Source: Janthinobacterium agaricidamnosum (GTDB taxonomy: Bacteria > Pseudomonadota > Gammaproteobacteria > Burkholderiales > Burkholderiaceae_D). Taken from it: a DNA stretch of 64,000 nt. Positions 1 to 8,068 of this stretch are shown piece by piece. The notes under the pieces were generated by a model that had not been told where the DNA came from, searched no databases, and worked only from the letters and a program-made list of their open reading frames with translations. Numbering within the stretch: the stretch's first letter is position 1; every line of letters begins with the position of its first letter. The translations under genes and the position numbers were made by a program. The stretch is taken from NCBI RefSeq assembly GCF_003667705.1, contig NZ_CP033019.1:6138001-6202000 (forward strand), given 5' to 3'.

Positions 1-99
1 CAAGCCGTGCAGCCGGTGGCGTTCAATGCCCAGGCGCAGGGCGGCAAGCTGACCGTGTCGGTGCCCGCCAAGGCGGTGGTGGTGGTGGCGGTCGAGTAA
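1..99 (+). CDS. C-terminal end of a probable alpha-L-arabinofuranosidase (partial)
   Basis: Frame 1 is open from the window edge to a TAA at 97-99, giving 32 residues ending in VPAKAVVVVAVE. A hydrophobic beta-strand tail of this kind, with a Pro-Ala/Ser-Val-Val pattern, is typical of the C-terminal beta-sandwich of GH51 and related arabinofuranosidases. The gene lies 65 bp upstream of a GH43 gene on the same strand and probably belongs to the same arabinan operon. Family assignment rests on the tail and context only; another glycosidase or a galactosidase with a similar C-terminal sandwich is possible. Confidence 0.5.
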   Translation, partial: QAVQPVAFNAQAQGGKLTVSVPAKAVVVVAVE

Positions 100-164
100 A
101 CCTGCCGATTTTGAGGTATCCAGCCGGCCCGCATGACGGGCCGGCTGGCCATGTGGAGAACACG

Positions 165-1190
165 ATGCAATTTTCGACAATGATGGCCTTGGCGGCCATG
201 CTTGCCTTCAGCCCCGTCCAGGCGGCCCAGGTCAGCGTGCACGACCCCGTGATGGCCAAGGAAGGCGACACGTATTATTTGTACAGCACGGGTCCCGGCA
301 TCACCTTCTACAGCTCGAAGAATATGCGCGACTGGCAGCCGGAAGGGCGCGTCTTCGCGGGCCAGCCGACCTGGGCCAAGACGGCCGCACCGTCGTTTGA
401 CGATCATATCTGGGCGCCCGACGTGCAATTCCATGACGGCAAATATTACCTGTACTACTCGGTGTCCGGCTTCGGCAAGAACACCTCCGGCATCGGCGTG
501 ACCGTCAATACCACCCTGAATCCCCGCTCGTCCGATTACCGCTGGGTCGACCAGGGCATGCTGCTGCAATCGGTGCCCGAGCGCGACGAGTGGAACGCCA
601 TCGATTCGAACATCGTCACCGATGCCAAGGGCACGCCGTGGATGGCCTTCGGCTCGTTCTGGAACGGCATCAAGCTGGTGAAACTCAACGCGGACTGGAA
701 AACCATTGCGGAACCGCAAGAGTGGCATTCGCTGGCGCGCCGCGTACCGCTGCCGCCACGGGCGGGCGAATTCAAGCCCGCGCCCGAGGAAATCGAGGCG
801 CCGTTCATCTTTCAGCGCGGCAATGAATACTTCCTGTTCGTCTCCTGGGGCTTGTGCTGCCAGAAGGAAAAAAGCACGTATCACCTGGCCGTGGGCCGTG
901 CCAAGAGCGTGACGGGGCCGTATCTGGACAAGGATGGCCGCGACATGGCGCAGGGCGGCGGCACGGTGGTATTGAAAGGCGACAAGGATTGGCAGGGACT
1001 GGGCCACAACAGCGCCTACACGTTTGACGGCAAGGATTACCTGGTGCTGCACGCCTACGAAACGGCGGACAACTATTTGCAGAAGCTCAAGATATTGCCC
1101 ATGACGTGGGACAAGGACGGCTGGCCGCAGGTGGACCCGCGCGACTTGAACCGCTACCAGAGCCGCGAATTGCCGGCCGCCAAACGGTAA
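165..1190 (+). CDS. Secreted glycoside hydrolase family 43 protein (arabinan/arabinofuranoside hydrolase-like)
   Basis: 341-aa five-bladed propeller glycosidase. ATG 165 is chosen because GGAGA at 154-158 precedes it and it begins a clean signal peptide (cleavage near PVQA-AQ, residue 20). The open frame extends back to 111, but that stretch is proline/glycine-rich and non-signal-like. The GH43 catalytic set is visible: general base Asp27 in HDP, pKa-modulating Asp147 in NAIDSN and proton donor Glu211 in EIEAPF. The family hydrolyses alpha-L-arabinofuranosyl or beta-xylosyl linkages; the HDP start and IWAPD motif fit endo-arabinanase-like members. It acts in the periplasm or outside. It sits between a probable arabinofuranosidase and a furanose ABC importer. 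Exact linkage specificity cannot be read from sequence. Confidence 0.88.
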   Translation: MQFSTMMALAAMLAFSPVQAAQVSVHDPVMAKEGDTYYLYSTGPGITFYSSKNMRDWQPEGRVFAGQPTWAKTAAPSFDDHIWAPDVQFHDGKYYLYYSVSGFGKNTSGIGVTVNTTLNPRSSDYRWVDQGMLLQSVPERDEWNAIDSNIVTDAKGTPWMAFGSFWNGIKLVKLNADWKTIAEPQEWHSLARRVPLPPRAGEFKPAPEEIEAPFIFQRGNEYFLFVSWGLCCQKEKSTYHLAVGRAKSVTGPYLDKDGRDMAQGGGTVVLKGDKDWQGLGHNSAYTFDGKDYLVLHAYETADNYLQKLKILPMTWDKDGWPQVDPRDLNRYQSRELPAAKR

Positions 1191-1215
1191 ACGGACCAGG
1201 TGATGGGCGGCAGGT

Positions 1216-1233
1216 GATACGTAAATCGGTATC
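1216..1233. promoter_or_regulatory. Candidate LysR-type operator upstream of the importer operon
   Basis: GATAC (1216-1220) and GTATC (1229-1233) form a 5-bp inverted repeat with an 8-bp spacer, 119 bp upstream of the substrate-binding protein gene. LysR-type regulators commonly bind short interrupted dyads of this shape. The arms share GATA with the better dyad at 6965-6995 next to the regulator gene. Arm length is short, so chance is a real possibility. Confidence 0.3.
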
Positions 1234-1351
1234 GCAAGCGAAAAAGAATTGATTGGATGGCTATGTTGCTTTCTCCTACCATGGGTTCATAAAAAACCGC
1301 CCATCCGGCATCCGGCTGTGATGGTATTCCAAAAAAAAACTGGAGACAAGA

Positions 1352-2326
1352 ATGAAATTGACACGCCGCACACTCCTCGCCAGCGCCATGCTGCTGGCCG
1401 CTTCCGCCACCACCTTCGCTACCTCGTCCGCGTTTGCCGCCAAGCCCCTCGTCATGGGCTTTTCGCAGGTAGGCGCCGAGAGCGAGTGGCGCACCGCCAA
1501 TACCGTCTCCATCAAGGAGGCGGCCAAGAAAGATGGCGTCACTCTGAAATTTGCCGATGCGCAGCAAAAACAGGAAAACCAGGTCAAGGCCCTGCGCTCG
1601 TTCATCGCGCAAAAGGTCGACGTGATCGCCTTCTCGCCGGTCGTGGAATCGGGCTGGGATACGGTGTTGCGCGAAGCCAAGGCTGCCAAGATTCCCGTCA
1701 TCCTGACCGACCGCGCTGTCAACGTGGCCGATAAATCGCTGTACGTGACCTTCATCGGTTCCGACTTCGTGGAAGAGGGCCGCCGCGCCGGTCAATGGCT
1801 GCTGGACTATGCCAAGAAAACCCCGGACGCGCAACTGAACATCGTCGAACTGCAGGGCACGGTCGGTTCCGCGCCGGCCATCGATCGCAAGGAAGGCTTC
1901 CAGGAAGTCATCGGCAAGAATCCCAAGCTGAAGATCATCCGTTCGCAAACGGGCGACTTTACGCGTGCCAAGGGCAAGGAAGTGATGGAAGCGTTCCTCA
2001 AGGCCGAAGGCAAGAAGATCAACGTGCTCTACGCGCACAATGACGACATGGCCATCGGCGCCATCCAGGCCATCGAAGAAGCGGGCATGAAACCGGGCAA
2101 GGACATCATCATTATCTCGATCGATGGCGTCAAAGGCGCGTTCGAGGCCATGATCGCCGGCAAACTGAACGTCACCGTCGAATGCAGCCCGCTGCTGGGC
2201 CCGCAACTGATGTCCATCGCCCGCGATGTGGTGGCCGGTAAACCCGTGCCAGCGCGCATCACGACGGTGGAAGGCGTGTTCCCTGCCGAGGTGGCCGCCA
2301 AGGAATTTCCGAACCGTAAGTACTAA
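1352..2326 (+). CDS. ytfQ: Furanose ABC transporter, periplasmic substrate-binding protein (YtfQ-like)
   Basis: 324-aa periplasmic binding protein of the ribose/galactofuranose class. GGAGA lies 6 nt before the ATG. Residues 1-29 form a signal peptide (KLTRR, hydrophobic core, AFA-AK). The mature start LVMGFSQVGAESEWR and the blocks DAQQKQENQVKALRSF, ELQGTVGSAPAIDRK, RSQTGDFTRAKGKEVME and YAHNDDMAIGAIQAI match E. coli YtfQ nearly word for word. YtfQ binds galactofuranose and related furanoses. Here the importer is embedded among arabinofuranoside hydrolases, so L-arabinofuranose is the likelier natural ligand (inference). It starts a four-gene importer operon. Confidence 0.93.
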   Translation: MKLTRRTLLASAMLLAASATTFATSSAFAAKPLVMGFSQVGAESEWRTANTVSIKEAAKKDGVTLKFADAQQKQENQVKALRSFIAQKVDVIAFSPVVESGWDTVLREAKAAKIPVILTDRAVNVADKSLYVTFIGSDFVEEGRRAGQWLLDYAKKTPDAQLNIVELQGTVGSAPAIDRKEGFQEVIGKNPKLKIIRSQTGDFTRAKGKEVMEAFLKAEGKKINVLYAHNDDMAIGAIQAIEEAGMKPGKDIIIISIDGVKGAFEAMIAGKLNVTVECSPLLGPQLMSIARDVVAGKPVPARITTVEGVFPAEVAAKEFPNRKY

Positions 2327-2335
2327 GCTTGCCGC

Positions 2336-3889
2336 ATGATGAACACGCAAGCGCATCACTCTGCCGCGCCAGCTCCCTTGCTGGAGTTGCGCGGCATCAG
2401 CAAATCCTTTCCCGGCGTCAAAGCCCTCAGCGACGTTGCCCTGCGCCTGTATCCGGGCGAAGTGCACACGCTGATGGGGCAGAACGGCGCGGGAAAGTCG
2501 ACCCTGATCAAGGTGCTGACGGGCGTCTACACGCCCGACAGCGGCCAGATTCTGTTTGACGGCAAGCCCATCGCCCCCGCCTCCACCTCGGATGCGCAGG
2601 CGCTCGGCATCAGCACCGTGTACCAGGAAGTCAATCTGTGTCCGAACCTGTCGGTGGCGGAAAACATCTTTATCGGCCGCTACCCGCGCCGCTTCGGTGC
2701 CCGCTTTGGCCCGATCGATTGGCGTTCCATGCAGCAACAGGCGCGTGCCTTGCTGCAGCAATTGCAGATCGATATCGATGTCACGGCGCAACTGTCCAGT
2801 TTTCCGCTGGCCATCCAGCAAATGGTGGCCATTTCGCGCGCGCTGAATATTTCTGCCCGCGTGCTGATCCTCGACGAACCCACGTCCAGCCTGGACGAGG
2901 CGGAAGTCCATCTGCTGTTTTCCGTGCTGCGCCGCCTGCGCGAGCAGGGCATGGCGATCCTGTTCGTGACCCACTTTCTCGACCAGACCTACGCCATTTC
3001 CGACCGCATCACGGTCATGCGCAATGGCGAGCGCGAAGGAGAGTATGCGTGCAGCGAACTGTCGCGCCTGGCGCTGGTGAACAAGATGATCGGCGTGGCG
3101 GCCGATACGCAGGCGCAAGAACTGGATCTGGCGCAAGAAGCGGGCGCCGCCAGCTTCAGCCCGACTGTGCTGGAAGCAACAGGACTGGGCCGCAAGGGCG
3201 CCTTGCTGCCCATGGATTTCCACATCCGCCAGGGTGAATTGCTGGGCCTGGCGGGTTTGCTCGGTTCAGGCCGCACGGAACTGGCGCGCTTGCTGTTCGG
3301 CGCCGACAAGGCGGACTCGGGCACGATCACCATGCAGGGCCAGCCGCGCCAGTTCACCGTGCCGCGCGACGCGATTGCCCGCGATATCGGTTTCTGCTCG
3401 GAAGACCGCAAGCACGAGGGGGCAATTTTGTCGCTGTCCGTGCGCGAAAACATCATCCTGGCCTTGCAAGCCCGCACGGGCTTGCTGCGCGCCATCCCGT
3501 TCAAACGCCAGCAGGCGCTGGCCGACGAATATGTGAAGGCGCTGGGCATCAAGACGGCCAGCATCGAGACGCCCATCGGCAGCCTGTCGGGCGGCAATCA
3601 GCAAAAAGCCCTGCTGGCGCGCTGGCTGGTGACCTCGCCCGCCATGCTGATTCTCGACGAACCGACGCGCGGCATCGACGTGCGCGCCAAGCAGGAAATC
3701 ATGAGCTATGTCAGCAAACTGTGCCGCAAGGGCATGGCGATCCTGTTCATCTCGTCCGAACTGCCCGAAGTGCTGCGCTGCAGCGACCGTATTCTGGTCA
3801 TGCGCGACCGCAAGGCGTGCGGCGACTATGCGCGCGGCGAGCTCGATGACAGTTCCGTGCTGCAAGTGATTGCCGGAGAGACAGCATGA
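2336..3889 (+). CDS. ytfR: Furanose ABC transporter, duplicated ATP-binding protein (YtfR-like)
   Basis: 517-aa sugar ABC ATPase with two fused nucleotide-binding domains, the CUT2 (RbsA/YtfR) layout. Domain 1 has Walker A GQNGAGKST near residue 50 and Walker B LILDEPTSSLD. Domain 2 (from about residue 270) has the degenerate Walker A GLLGSGRTE, signature LSGGNQQK and LILDEPTRGID. It powers import by the two permeases that follow. It begins 9 bp after ytfQ and overlaps the next gene by 4 bp (ATGA), so translation is coupled. ATG codons at 2336 and 2339 are both usable. Confidence 0.94.
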   Translation: MMNTQAHHSAAPAPLLELRGISKSFPGVKALSDVALRLYPGEVHTLMGQNGAGKSTLIKVLTGVYTPDSGQILFDGKPIAPASTSDAQALGISTVYQEVNLCPNLSVAENIFIGRYPRRFGARFGPIDWRSMQQQARALLQQLQIDIDVTAQLSSFPLAIQQMVAISRALNISARVLILDEPTSSLDEAEVHLLFSVLRRLREQGMAILFVTHFLDQTYAISDRITVMRNGEREGEYACSELSRLALVNKMIGVAADTQAQELDLAQEAGAASFSPTVLEATGLGRKGALLPMDFHIRQGELLGLAGLLGSGRTELARLLFGADKADSGTITMQGQPRQFTVPRDAIARDIGFCSEDRKHEGAILSLSVRENIILALQARTGLLRAIPFKRQQALADEYVKALGIKTASIETPIGSLSGGNQQKALLARWLVTSPAMLILDEPTRGIDVRAKQEIMSYVSKLCRKGMAILFISSELPEVLRCSDRILVMRDRKACGDYARGELDDSSVLQVIAGETA

Positions 3890-4971
3890 GCATGACCACA
3901 CCGTCGCCCGCCGCCCCTGCGGCGCGGGCGGCTGCCACCACGGATTCTTCCATTGTGCATACCGTTTTACACCACCCCCTGAGCCGGCCCGTGGCCGCGC
4001 TGTGCTTGCTGCTGCTGGTCGATTTCTTTGCCATCCCCGGCTTTTTCCACCTGGAAATCCGCGATGGTCATTTGTACGGCAGCGTGATCGACATCGTCAA
4101 CCGCGCCGCGCCCCTGATGCTGGCCGCGCTGGGCATGACCCTCGTGATTGCCACGCGCGGTATCGACATTTCCGTGGGCGCCGTCGTGGCCCTGTCGGGC
4201 ACCGTGGCCGCCATGCTGATCGGCGGCACCATGGTGATGGACAACGGTGTGCCCACTTACGTCAGCAACATCCCCATGGGCTGGGCCCTGGCGGCGGCCT
4301 TGGGCGCGGCCCTGCTGTGCGGCGCCTGGAATGGCGTGCTGGTGGCCGGTCTCGGTTTGCAGCCCATCGTCGCCACCCTGATCCTGATGGTGGCGGGGCG
4401 TGGCCTGGCGCAATTGCTGACGGATGGACAGATCGTCACCGTCTACTATCAACCGTTCTTTTTCATCGGCAGCGGCTACCTGTTCGGCTTGCCGTTCTCC
4501 CTGTTCCTCGTGGCGGCCGTGTTTATCATCACGGCCTTGCTGATGCGCAAAACGGCCCTGGGCCTGTTCATCCAGGCCGTCGGCATCAACCCCGTCGCCG
4601 CGCGCCTGGCGGGCATCAGGACGGCGACATTGATCTTTTTCGTCTACGTGTTTTGCGCCGCCTGCGCGGGCTTGTCGGGCTTGATGATCAGCTCGAACAT
4701 CAAGAGCGCGGACGCGAACAATGCGGGCCTGATGCTGGAACTGGACGCCATCCTGGCCGTCACCCTGGGTGGCACGTCCCTGGCCGGCGGCAAGTTCAGC
4801 CTGGTCGGCAGCATGATAGGCGCCCTCATCATCCAGACCCTGACCTACACGATCTATTCGCTCGGTGTGCCGCCCGAAGTGAACATGGTCGTCAAGTCGG
4901 TCGTCGTGTTCCTCGTCTGCCTGTCGCAATCGTCGGAATTCAAGCAATTGCTGCATCGGAGAAAAGCATGA
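3886..4971 (+). CDS. ytfT: Furanose ABC transporter, inner-membrane permease (YtfT-like)
   Basis: 361-aa CUT2-type permease. A polar 40-residue N-terminal extension rich in Ala/Thr is followed by about nine membrane segments. The permease motif LGMTLVIATRGIDISVGAVVALSG (abbreviated here to GIDISVGAVVALSG) near residues 90-105 is diagnostic of the BPD_transp_2 family. EAA-like loop residues near LELDAILAVTLGGTSLAGG sit around residue 285. It overlaps both neighbours by 4 bp (ATGA), showing tight coupling with the ATPase and the second permease. It pairs with YjfF to form the transmembrane channel. Confidence 0.93.
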   Translation: MSMTTPSPAAPAARAAATTDSSIVHTVLHHPLSRPVAALCLLLLVDFFAIPGFFHLEIRDGHLYGSVIDIVNRAAPLMLAALGMTLVIATRGIDISVGAVVALSGTVAAMLIGGTMVMDNGVPTYVSNIPMGWALAAALGAALLCGAWNGVLVAGLGLQPIVATLILMVAGRGLAQLLTDGQIVTVYYQPFFFIGSGYLFGLPFSLFLVAAVFIITALLMRKTALGLFIQAVGINPVAARLAGIRTATLIFFVYVFCAACAGLSGLMISSNIKSADANNAGLMLELDAILAVTLGGTSLAGGKFSLVGSMIGALIIQTLTYTIYSLGVPPEVNMVVKSVVVFLVCLSQSSEFKQLLHRRKA

Positions 4972-5942
4972 AGGGCTTGCTGCACACCCCGTATTTCACC
5001 TCGCTCGTCACGGTCTTGCTGCTGGTGGTGATGCTGGGCCTGGGCGGCGCCGCCTACCCGGGCCTGCTGTCGACGCAAGTCATTTTTAACTTATTGATCG
5101 ATAACGCCTTTTTGCTGGTGATTGCCGTCGGCATGACCTTCGTCATCGTTTCCGGTGGCATCGACCTGTCCGTCGGTTCCGTGCTGGCCCTGTCGACCAT
5201 GATCGCCGCCTGGCTGCTGAACGTGGCGCACTGGCCGCCGCTCCTGGTGATCGTCACCGTGCTGGCGCTGGGCACCGTGTTTGGCGCCGGCATGGGCGCG
5301 CTGATCCATTACTTCAAATTGCAGCCCTTCATCGTCACCCTGGCCGGCATGTTTCTGGCGCGCGGACTGTGCTACTTGATCAGCATCAATTCCATCACTA
5401 TCGACGATCCGCTGTTCGTCGCCATGTCGCAGACGCAACTGGGCTTTCTCGGCGGCTTCGTCTCGCCCGGCGTCGTGATCGCCGTGCTGACCTTGCTGCT
5501 GGCCATCTGGCTGGCGCACGCCACGCCGTTCGGCCGCGCCGTGTATGCGATCGGCGGCAATGAGCAGTCGGCCCTGATGATGGGCTTGCCCGTGGGCCGC
5601 ACCAAGGTCTTCATTTATGCCTTCAGCGGCTTTTGTGCTTCGCTCGGCGGCGTGCTGTTTTCGTTCTACATGCTGTCCGGCTATGGCTTGCATGCGCAAG
5701 GCACGGAACTGGACGCGATTGCCGCCGTCGTCATCGGCGGCACCCTGCTCAGCGGCGGCTACGGCTATGTGGCGGGCGCCCTGTCCGGCGTGCTGGTGCT
5801 GGGCACCATCCAGACCCTGATCGCCTTCGACGGCACGCTCAGTTCGTGGTGGACCAAGATCGTCATCGGCGGCCTGCTGTTCGTCTTTTGCGTCGTGCAA
5901 AGACTGATGGCCATGGGCCAGAAAAATACCAACGGGAGTTAA
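4968..5942 (+). CDS. yjfF: Furanose ABC transporter, second inner-membrane permease (YjfF-like)
   Basis: 324-aa BPD_transp_2 permease, the heterodimer partner of the preceding one. The ATG at 4968 overlaps the previous stop (ATGA) and is preceded by GGAGA. A longer frame reaching back to 3870 is an artefact of high GC. The diagnostic motif [19 protein letters not shown] lies near residues 50-68, and GTELDAIAAVVIGGTLLSGG near residue 245. Two different permeases per importer is the hallmark of the YtfQRT-YjfF branch, as opposed to the homodimeric RbsC type. Confidence 0.92.
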   Translation: MKGLLHTPYFTSLVTVLLLVVMLGLGGAAYPGLLSTQVIFNLLIDNAFLLVIAVGMTFVIVSGGIDLSVGSVLALSTMIAAWLLNVAHWPPLLVIVTVLALGTVFGAGMGALIHYFKLQPFIVTLAGMFLARGLCYLISINSITIDDPLFVAMSQTQLGFLGGFVSPGVVIAVLTLLLAIWLAHATPFGRAVYAIGGNEQSALMMGLPVGRTKVFIYAFSGFCASLGGVLFSFYMLSGYGLHAQGTELDAIAAVVIGGTLLSGGYGYVAGALSGVLVLGTIQTLIAFDGTLSSWWTKIVIGGLLFVFCVVQRLMAMGQKNTNGS

Positions 5943-5946
5943 TCTG

Positions 5947-6918
5947 ATGTTCAAGCAACACACACGTGCCGCCATTGGCATGGCGGCGGTGCTCGCCTGT
6001 GCGGCATGCGGCGCCCAGGCGGCCAACCCCATCGTGAAAAATATCTACACGGGCGATCCGGCCGCGCTGGTCGACAATGGCAGGGTGTATCTGTACGTGG
6101 GTCACGATGAAGCGAGCGCCACGGATACGGATTACCGGATGAACGAATGGCGCGTGTATTCCTCGTGCGACATGGCGAACTGGACCGACCACGGCTCGCC
6201 CGTGCGCTTTTCCACTTTTGCCTGGGCCGGCAAGGATGCGTGGGCGGGCGACATCGTCAAGCGCGGCAGCAAATACTATTTCTATTCGACCGTCGACCAT
6301 AAAACCATCCCCGGCAAGGCCATCGGCGTGGCCGTGTCCGACAGCCCGACGGGGCCGTTCGTCGACGCGCGCGGCAGCGCCCTGATCACGAATGACATGA
6401 CGAAACAGACGGCGATCCCGTGGGACGACATCGACCCGGCCGTCTTCATCGATACGGATGGCCAGGCCTACATTTATTGGGGCAACACGGTCTTGAAATA
6501 CGCCAAGCTCAAGGCCAACATGACGGAGCTCGACGGTCCGATATTGACCTTAGGCATGGATGCGTTTACGGAAGCGGCCTATATGCACAAGCATGCGGGC
6601 ACGTATTACCTGTCGTACTCGCGTAACTTCCCGGAAGAAACGGCATATTCGACGGGACCCACGCCCACGGGGCCGTGGCATTTCCGTGGCGCCATCATGG
6701 ACAAGAATGCCGTCGTGAAAACCATCCACCAGGCCATCATCGAGTTCAACGGCAAGTCCTACATCTTCTATCACAACGACAAGTTGCCCGGCGGCGGCGA
6801 ATACCGGCGCTCCGTGGCCGTGGAAGAGCTGAAATACAAGCCGGACGGCACGATCGAATTCATCCAGCAAACGGCTGGCCCGGCCGCCAACCCGAGCGCC
6901 GCCTGCAAGGCATCGTGA
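5947..6918 (+). CDS. Exported glycoside hydrolase family 43 protein (arabinofuranosidase/xylosidase-like)
   Basis: 323-aa GH43 enzyme. The N-terminus has a basic start, a hydrophobic core and two closely spaced cysteines (C18, C21). VLAC at 15-18 could be a weak lipobox, otherwise it is cleaved near AQA-AN. Catalytic candidates are base Asp37 in TGDPAAL, Asp163 in DDIDPAV and Glu209 in TEAAYMHK. The GDPAALV...YLYVGHDE opening matches GH43 alpha-L-arabinofuranosidase/beta-xylosidase subfamilies. It starts 4 bp after the permease gene, in the same operon, so hydrolysis and uptake are co-expressed. It would release monomers for the importer. It differs from the first GH43 in sequence, suggesting a complementary linkage. 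Confidence 0.87.
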   Translation: MFKQHTRAAIGMAAVLACAACGAQAANPIVKNIYTGDPAALVDNGRVYLYVGHDEASATDTDYRMNEWRVYSSCDMANWTDHGSPVRFSTFAWAGKDAWAGDIVKRGSKYYFYSTVDHKTIPGKAIGVAVSDSPTGPFVDARGSALITNDMTKQTAIPWDDIDPAVFIDTDGQAYIYWGNTVLKYAKLKANMTELDGPILTLGMDAFTEAAYMHKHAGTYYLSYSRNFPEETAYSTGPTPTGPWHFRGAIMDKNAVVKTIHQAIIEFNGKSYIFYHNDKLPGGGEYRRSVAVEELKYKPDGTIEFIQQTAGPAANPSAACKAS

Positions 6919-6964
6919 CCGCTCGTTGACGACGCTCAAAAAGGAGACACACCGATATCAATAA

Positions 6965-6995
6965 GATCGATATCAGTGAGAAACTGATATCGATC
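6965..6995. promoter_or_regulatory. Perfect inverted repeat upstream of LysR gene (probable operator)
   Basis: GATCGATATCAG (6965-6976) and its exact complement CTGATATCGATC (6984-6995) are separated by TGAGAAA. An extra GATATCA at 6954-6960 and ATGATATGAT at 6996-7005 flank it. The repeat ends 16 bp before the regulator ATG. LysR-type regulators usually autoregulate from such sites. The symmetry is too long to be expected by chance in DNA this rich in GC. Confidence 0.75.
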
Positions 6996-7011
6996 ATGAT
7001 ATGATTTATTC

Positions 7012-7953
7012 ATGGATACCCTCAACCCCAACTGGTTCTTGCGAGCCCGCCTGAAGACGCGGCAATTGCTGCTGTTGATCGCCCTTGACGAGCAGCGCAA
7101 CATCCATCGCGCGGCGGAAGAATTGCACATGACGCAGCCGGCCGCGTCCAAGCAAATCAAGGATCTGGAAGAGATGCTGGACGTGCGCCTGTTCGACAGG
7201 TTGCCGCGCGGCATGGAGCCGACCATCTACGGCGAAACGATGATACGCCACGCGCGCATGGCCCTGACGAGTCTATCCTTGGCGCATGACGACATCGTCG
7301 CCCTGAAGTCAGGCCTGACGGGCCAGGTGGAAGTGGGCGTCATCATGACGCCGGCCATGGCCTTGCTGCCGCGCGCGATTGCCCGCATCAAGCAGCAGGC
7401 GCCGCTGATGCGCATCGGCGTGCACCTGGAGCACAGCAATACCCTGATGGACATGCTGCAGCACGGTACCCTGGATTTCATGATCGGGCGCATCCTGGAA
7501 AAGGAAAGCAGCGCCGGCCTCATCTATGAAGAATTGACGGAAGAGCCGGCCAGCGCCGTGGCGCGCAATGGCCATCCGCTGCTGTCGCGCAAGAATCTGC
7601 AATTGAAGGACCTGGCGGCCCAGCCGTGGATATTGCCGCCGCAAGGCAGCATCCTGCGCCACCGTTTCGACATGATGTTCCGCCGCGCCAGCCTGGAGCC
7701 GCCCGTCGACGTGGTCGACACGACCGCCTTGCTCTTGATCACGTCATTGCTGCAGCAGACGGATTCCCTGCACGTGATGCCGACGGAAGTCGCCCATTAC
7801 TATGAATCGCTGAACGTGCTGAGCATTTTGCCCATCGAGCTACCGTGCAAGATGGATGCCTTCGGCATCATCCGCCAGCAGGATCATTTGCTGTCGCCGG
7901 GGGCGGATATGTTGTTGAAAGCGGTACGGGCGACGGCCGCCGACATGTATTGA
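7012..7953 (+). CDS. LysR-family regulator, GbpR-like (sugar utilisation)
   Basis: 313-aa LysR-type transcriptional regulator. The winged HTH spans residues 15-75 (RQLLLLIALDEQRNIHRAAE, then MTQPAASKQIKDLE). It is followed by a linker helix and a periplasmic-binding-fold effector domain (TGQVEVGVIMTPAMALLPRA onward). The N-terminus WFLRARLKTRQ and effector domain resemble the GbpR (galactose-binding-protein regulator) branch, whose members control sugar importers and glycosidases. It lies immediately behind the furanose importer/GH43 genes on the same strand and probably controls them in response to arabinose or a furanose. A perfect dyad sits in its promoter. Confidence 0.88.
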   Translation: MDTLNPNWFLRARLKTRQLLLLIALDEQRNIHRAAEELHMTQPAASKQIKDLEEMLDVRLFDRLPRGMEPTIYGETMIRHARMALTSLSLAHDDIVALKSGLTGQVEVGVIMTPAMALLPRAIARIKQQAPLMRIGVHLEHSNTLMDMLQHGTLDFMIGRILEKESSAGLIYEELTEEPASAVARNGHPLLSRKNLQLKDLAAQPWILPPQGSILRHRFDMMFRRASLEPPVDVVDTTALLLITSLLQQTDSLHVMPTEVAHYYESLNVLSILPIELPCKMDAFGIIRQQDHLLSPGADMLLKAVRATAADMY

Positions 7954-7970
7954 CCCGAGGCGGTGGTTGT

Positions 7971-8053
7971 GTCGGATTACGCGTTCCGCTAATCCGACCT
8001 ACGCATGGTCCGGTGACTGGTAGGTCGGATTAGCCCGCAGGGCGTAATCCGAC
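7971..8053. repeat. REP-like pair of inverted GTCGGATTA hairpins
   Basis: Two hairpins lie between convergent genes. The first runs 7971-7998 with arms GTCGGATTA/TAATCCGAC. The second runs 8024-8053 with the same 9-bp arms around a GCCCGCAGGGCG loop. The two are themselves inverted: TAATCCGACCTAC (7990-8002) pairs with GTAGGTCGGATTA (8020-8032), so the block can form one large cruciform. This structure matches REP/BIME-type repeats and could also act as a bidirectional terminator, although no T-run is present. Confidence 0.72.
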
Positions 8054-8068
8054 AATTGCCCGTTACGC

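Noticed and set aside
1154..3223. 689-aa minus-strand open frame opposite the ytfQ/ytfR genes
   Set aside because: Antisense to a strongly matched transporter operon; His/Arg/Gln-rich shadow composition from GC-rich third positions.
3870..4967. Upstream extension of the yjfF frame
   Set aside because: Reads the ytfT gene in another frame; the true start is ATG 4968 with an ATGA overlap.
7971..8053. CRISPR-like repeat array
   Set aside because: Only two inverted copies, no regular spacers and no cas genes.
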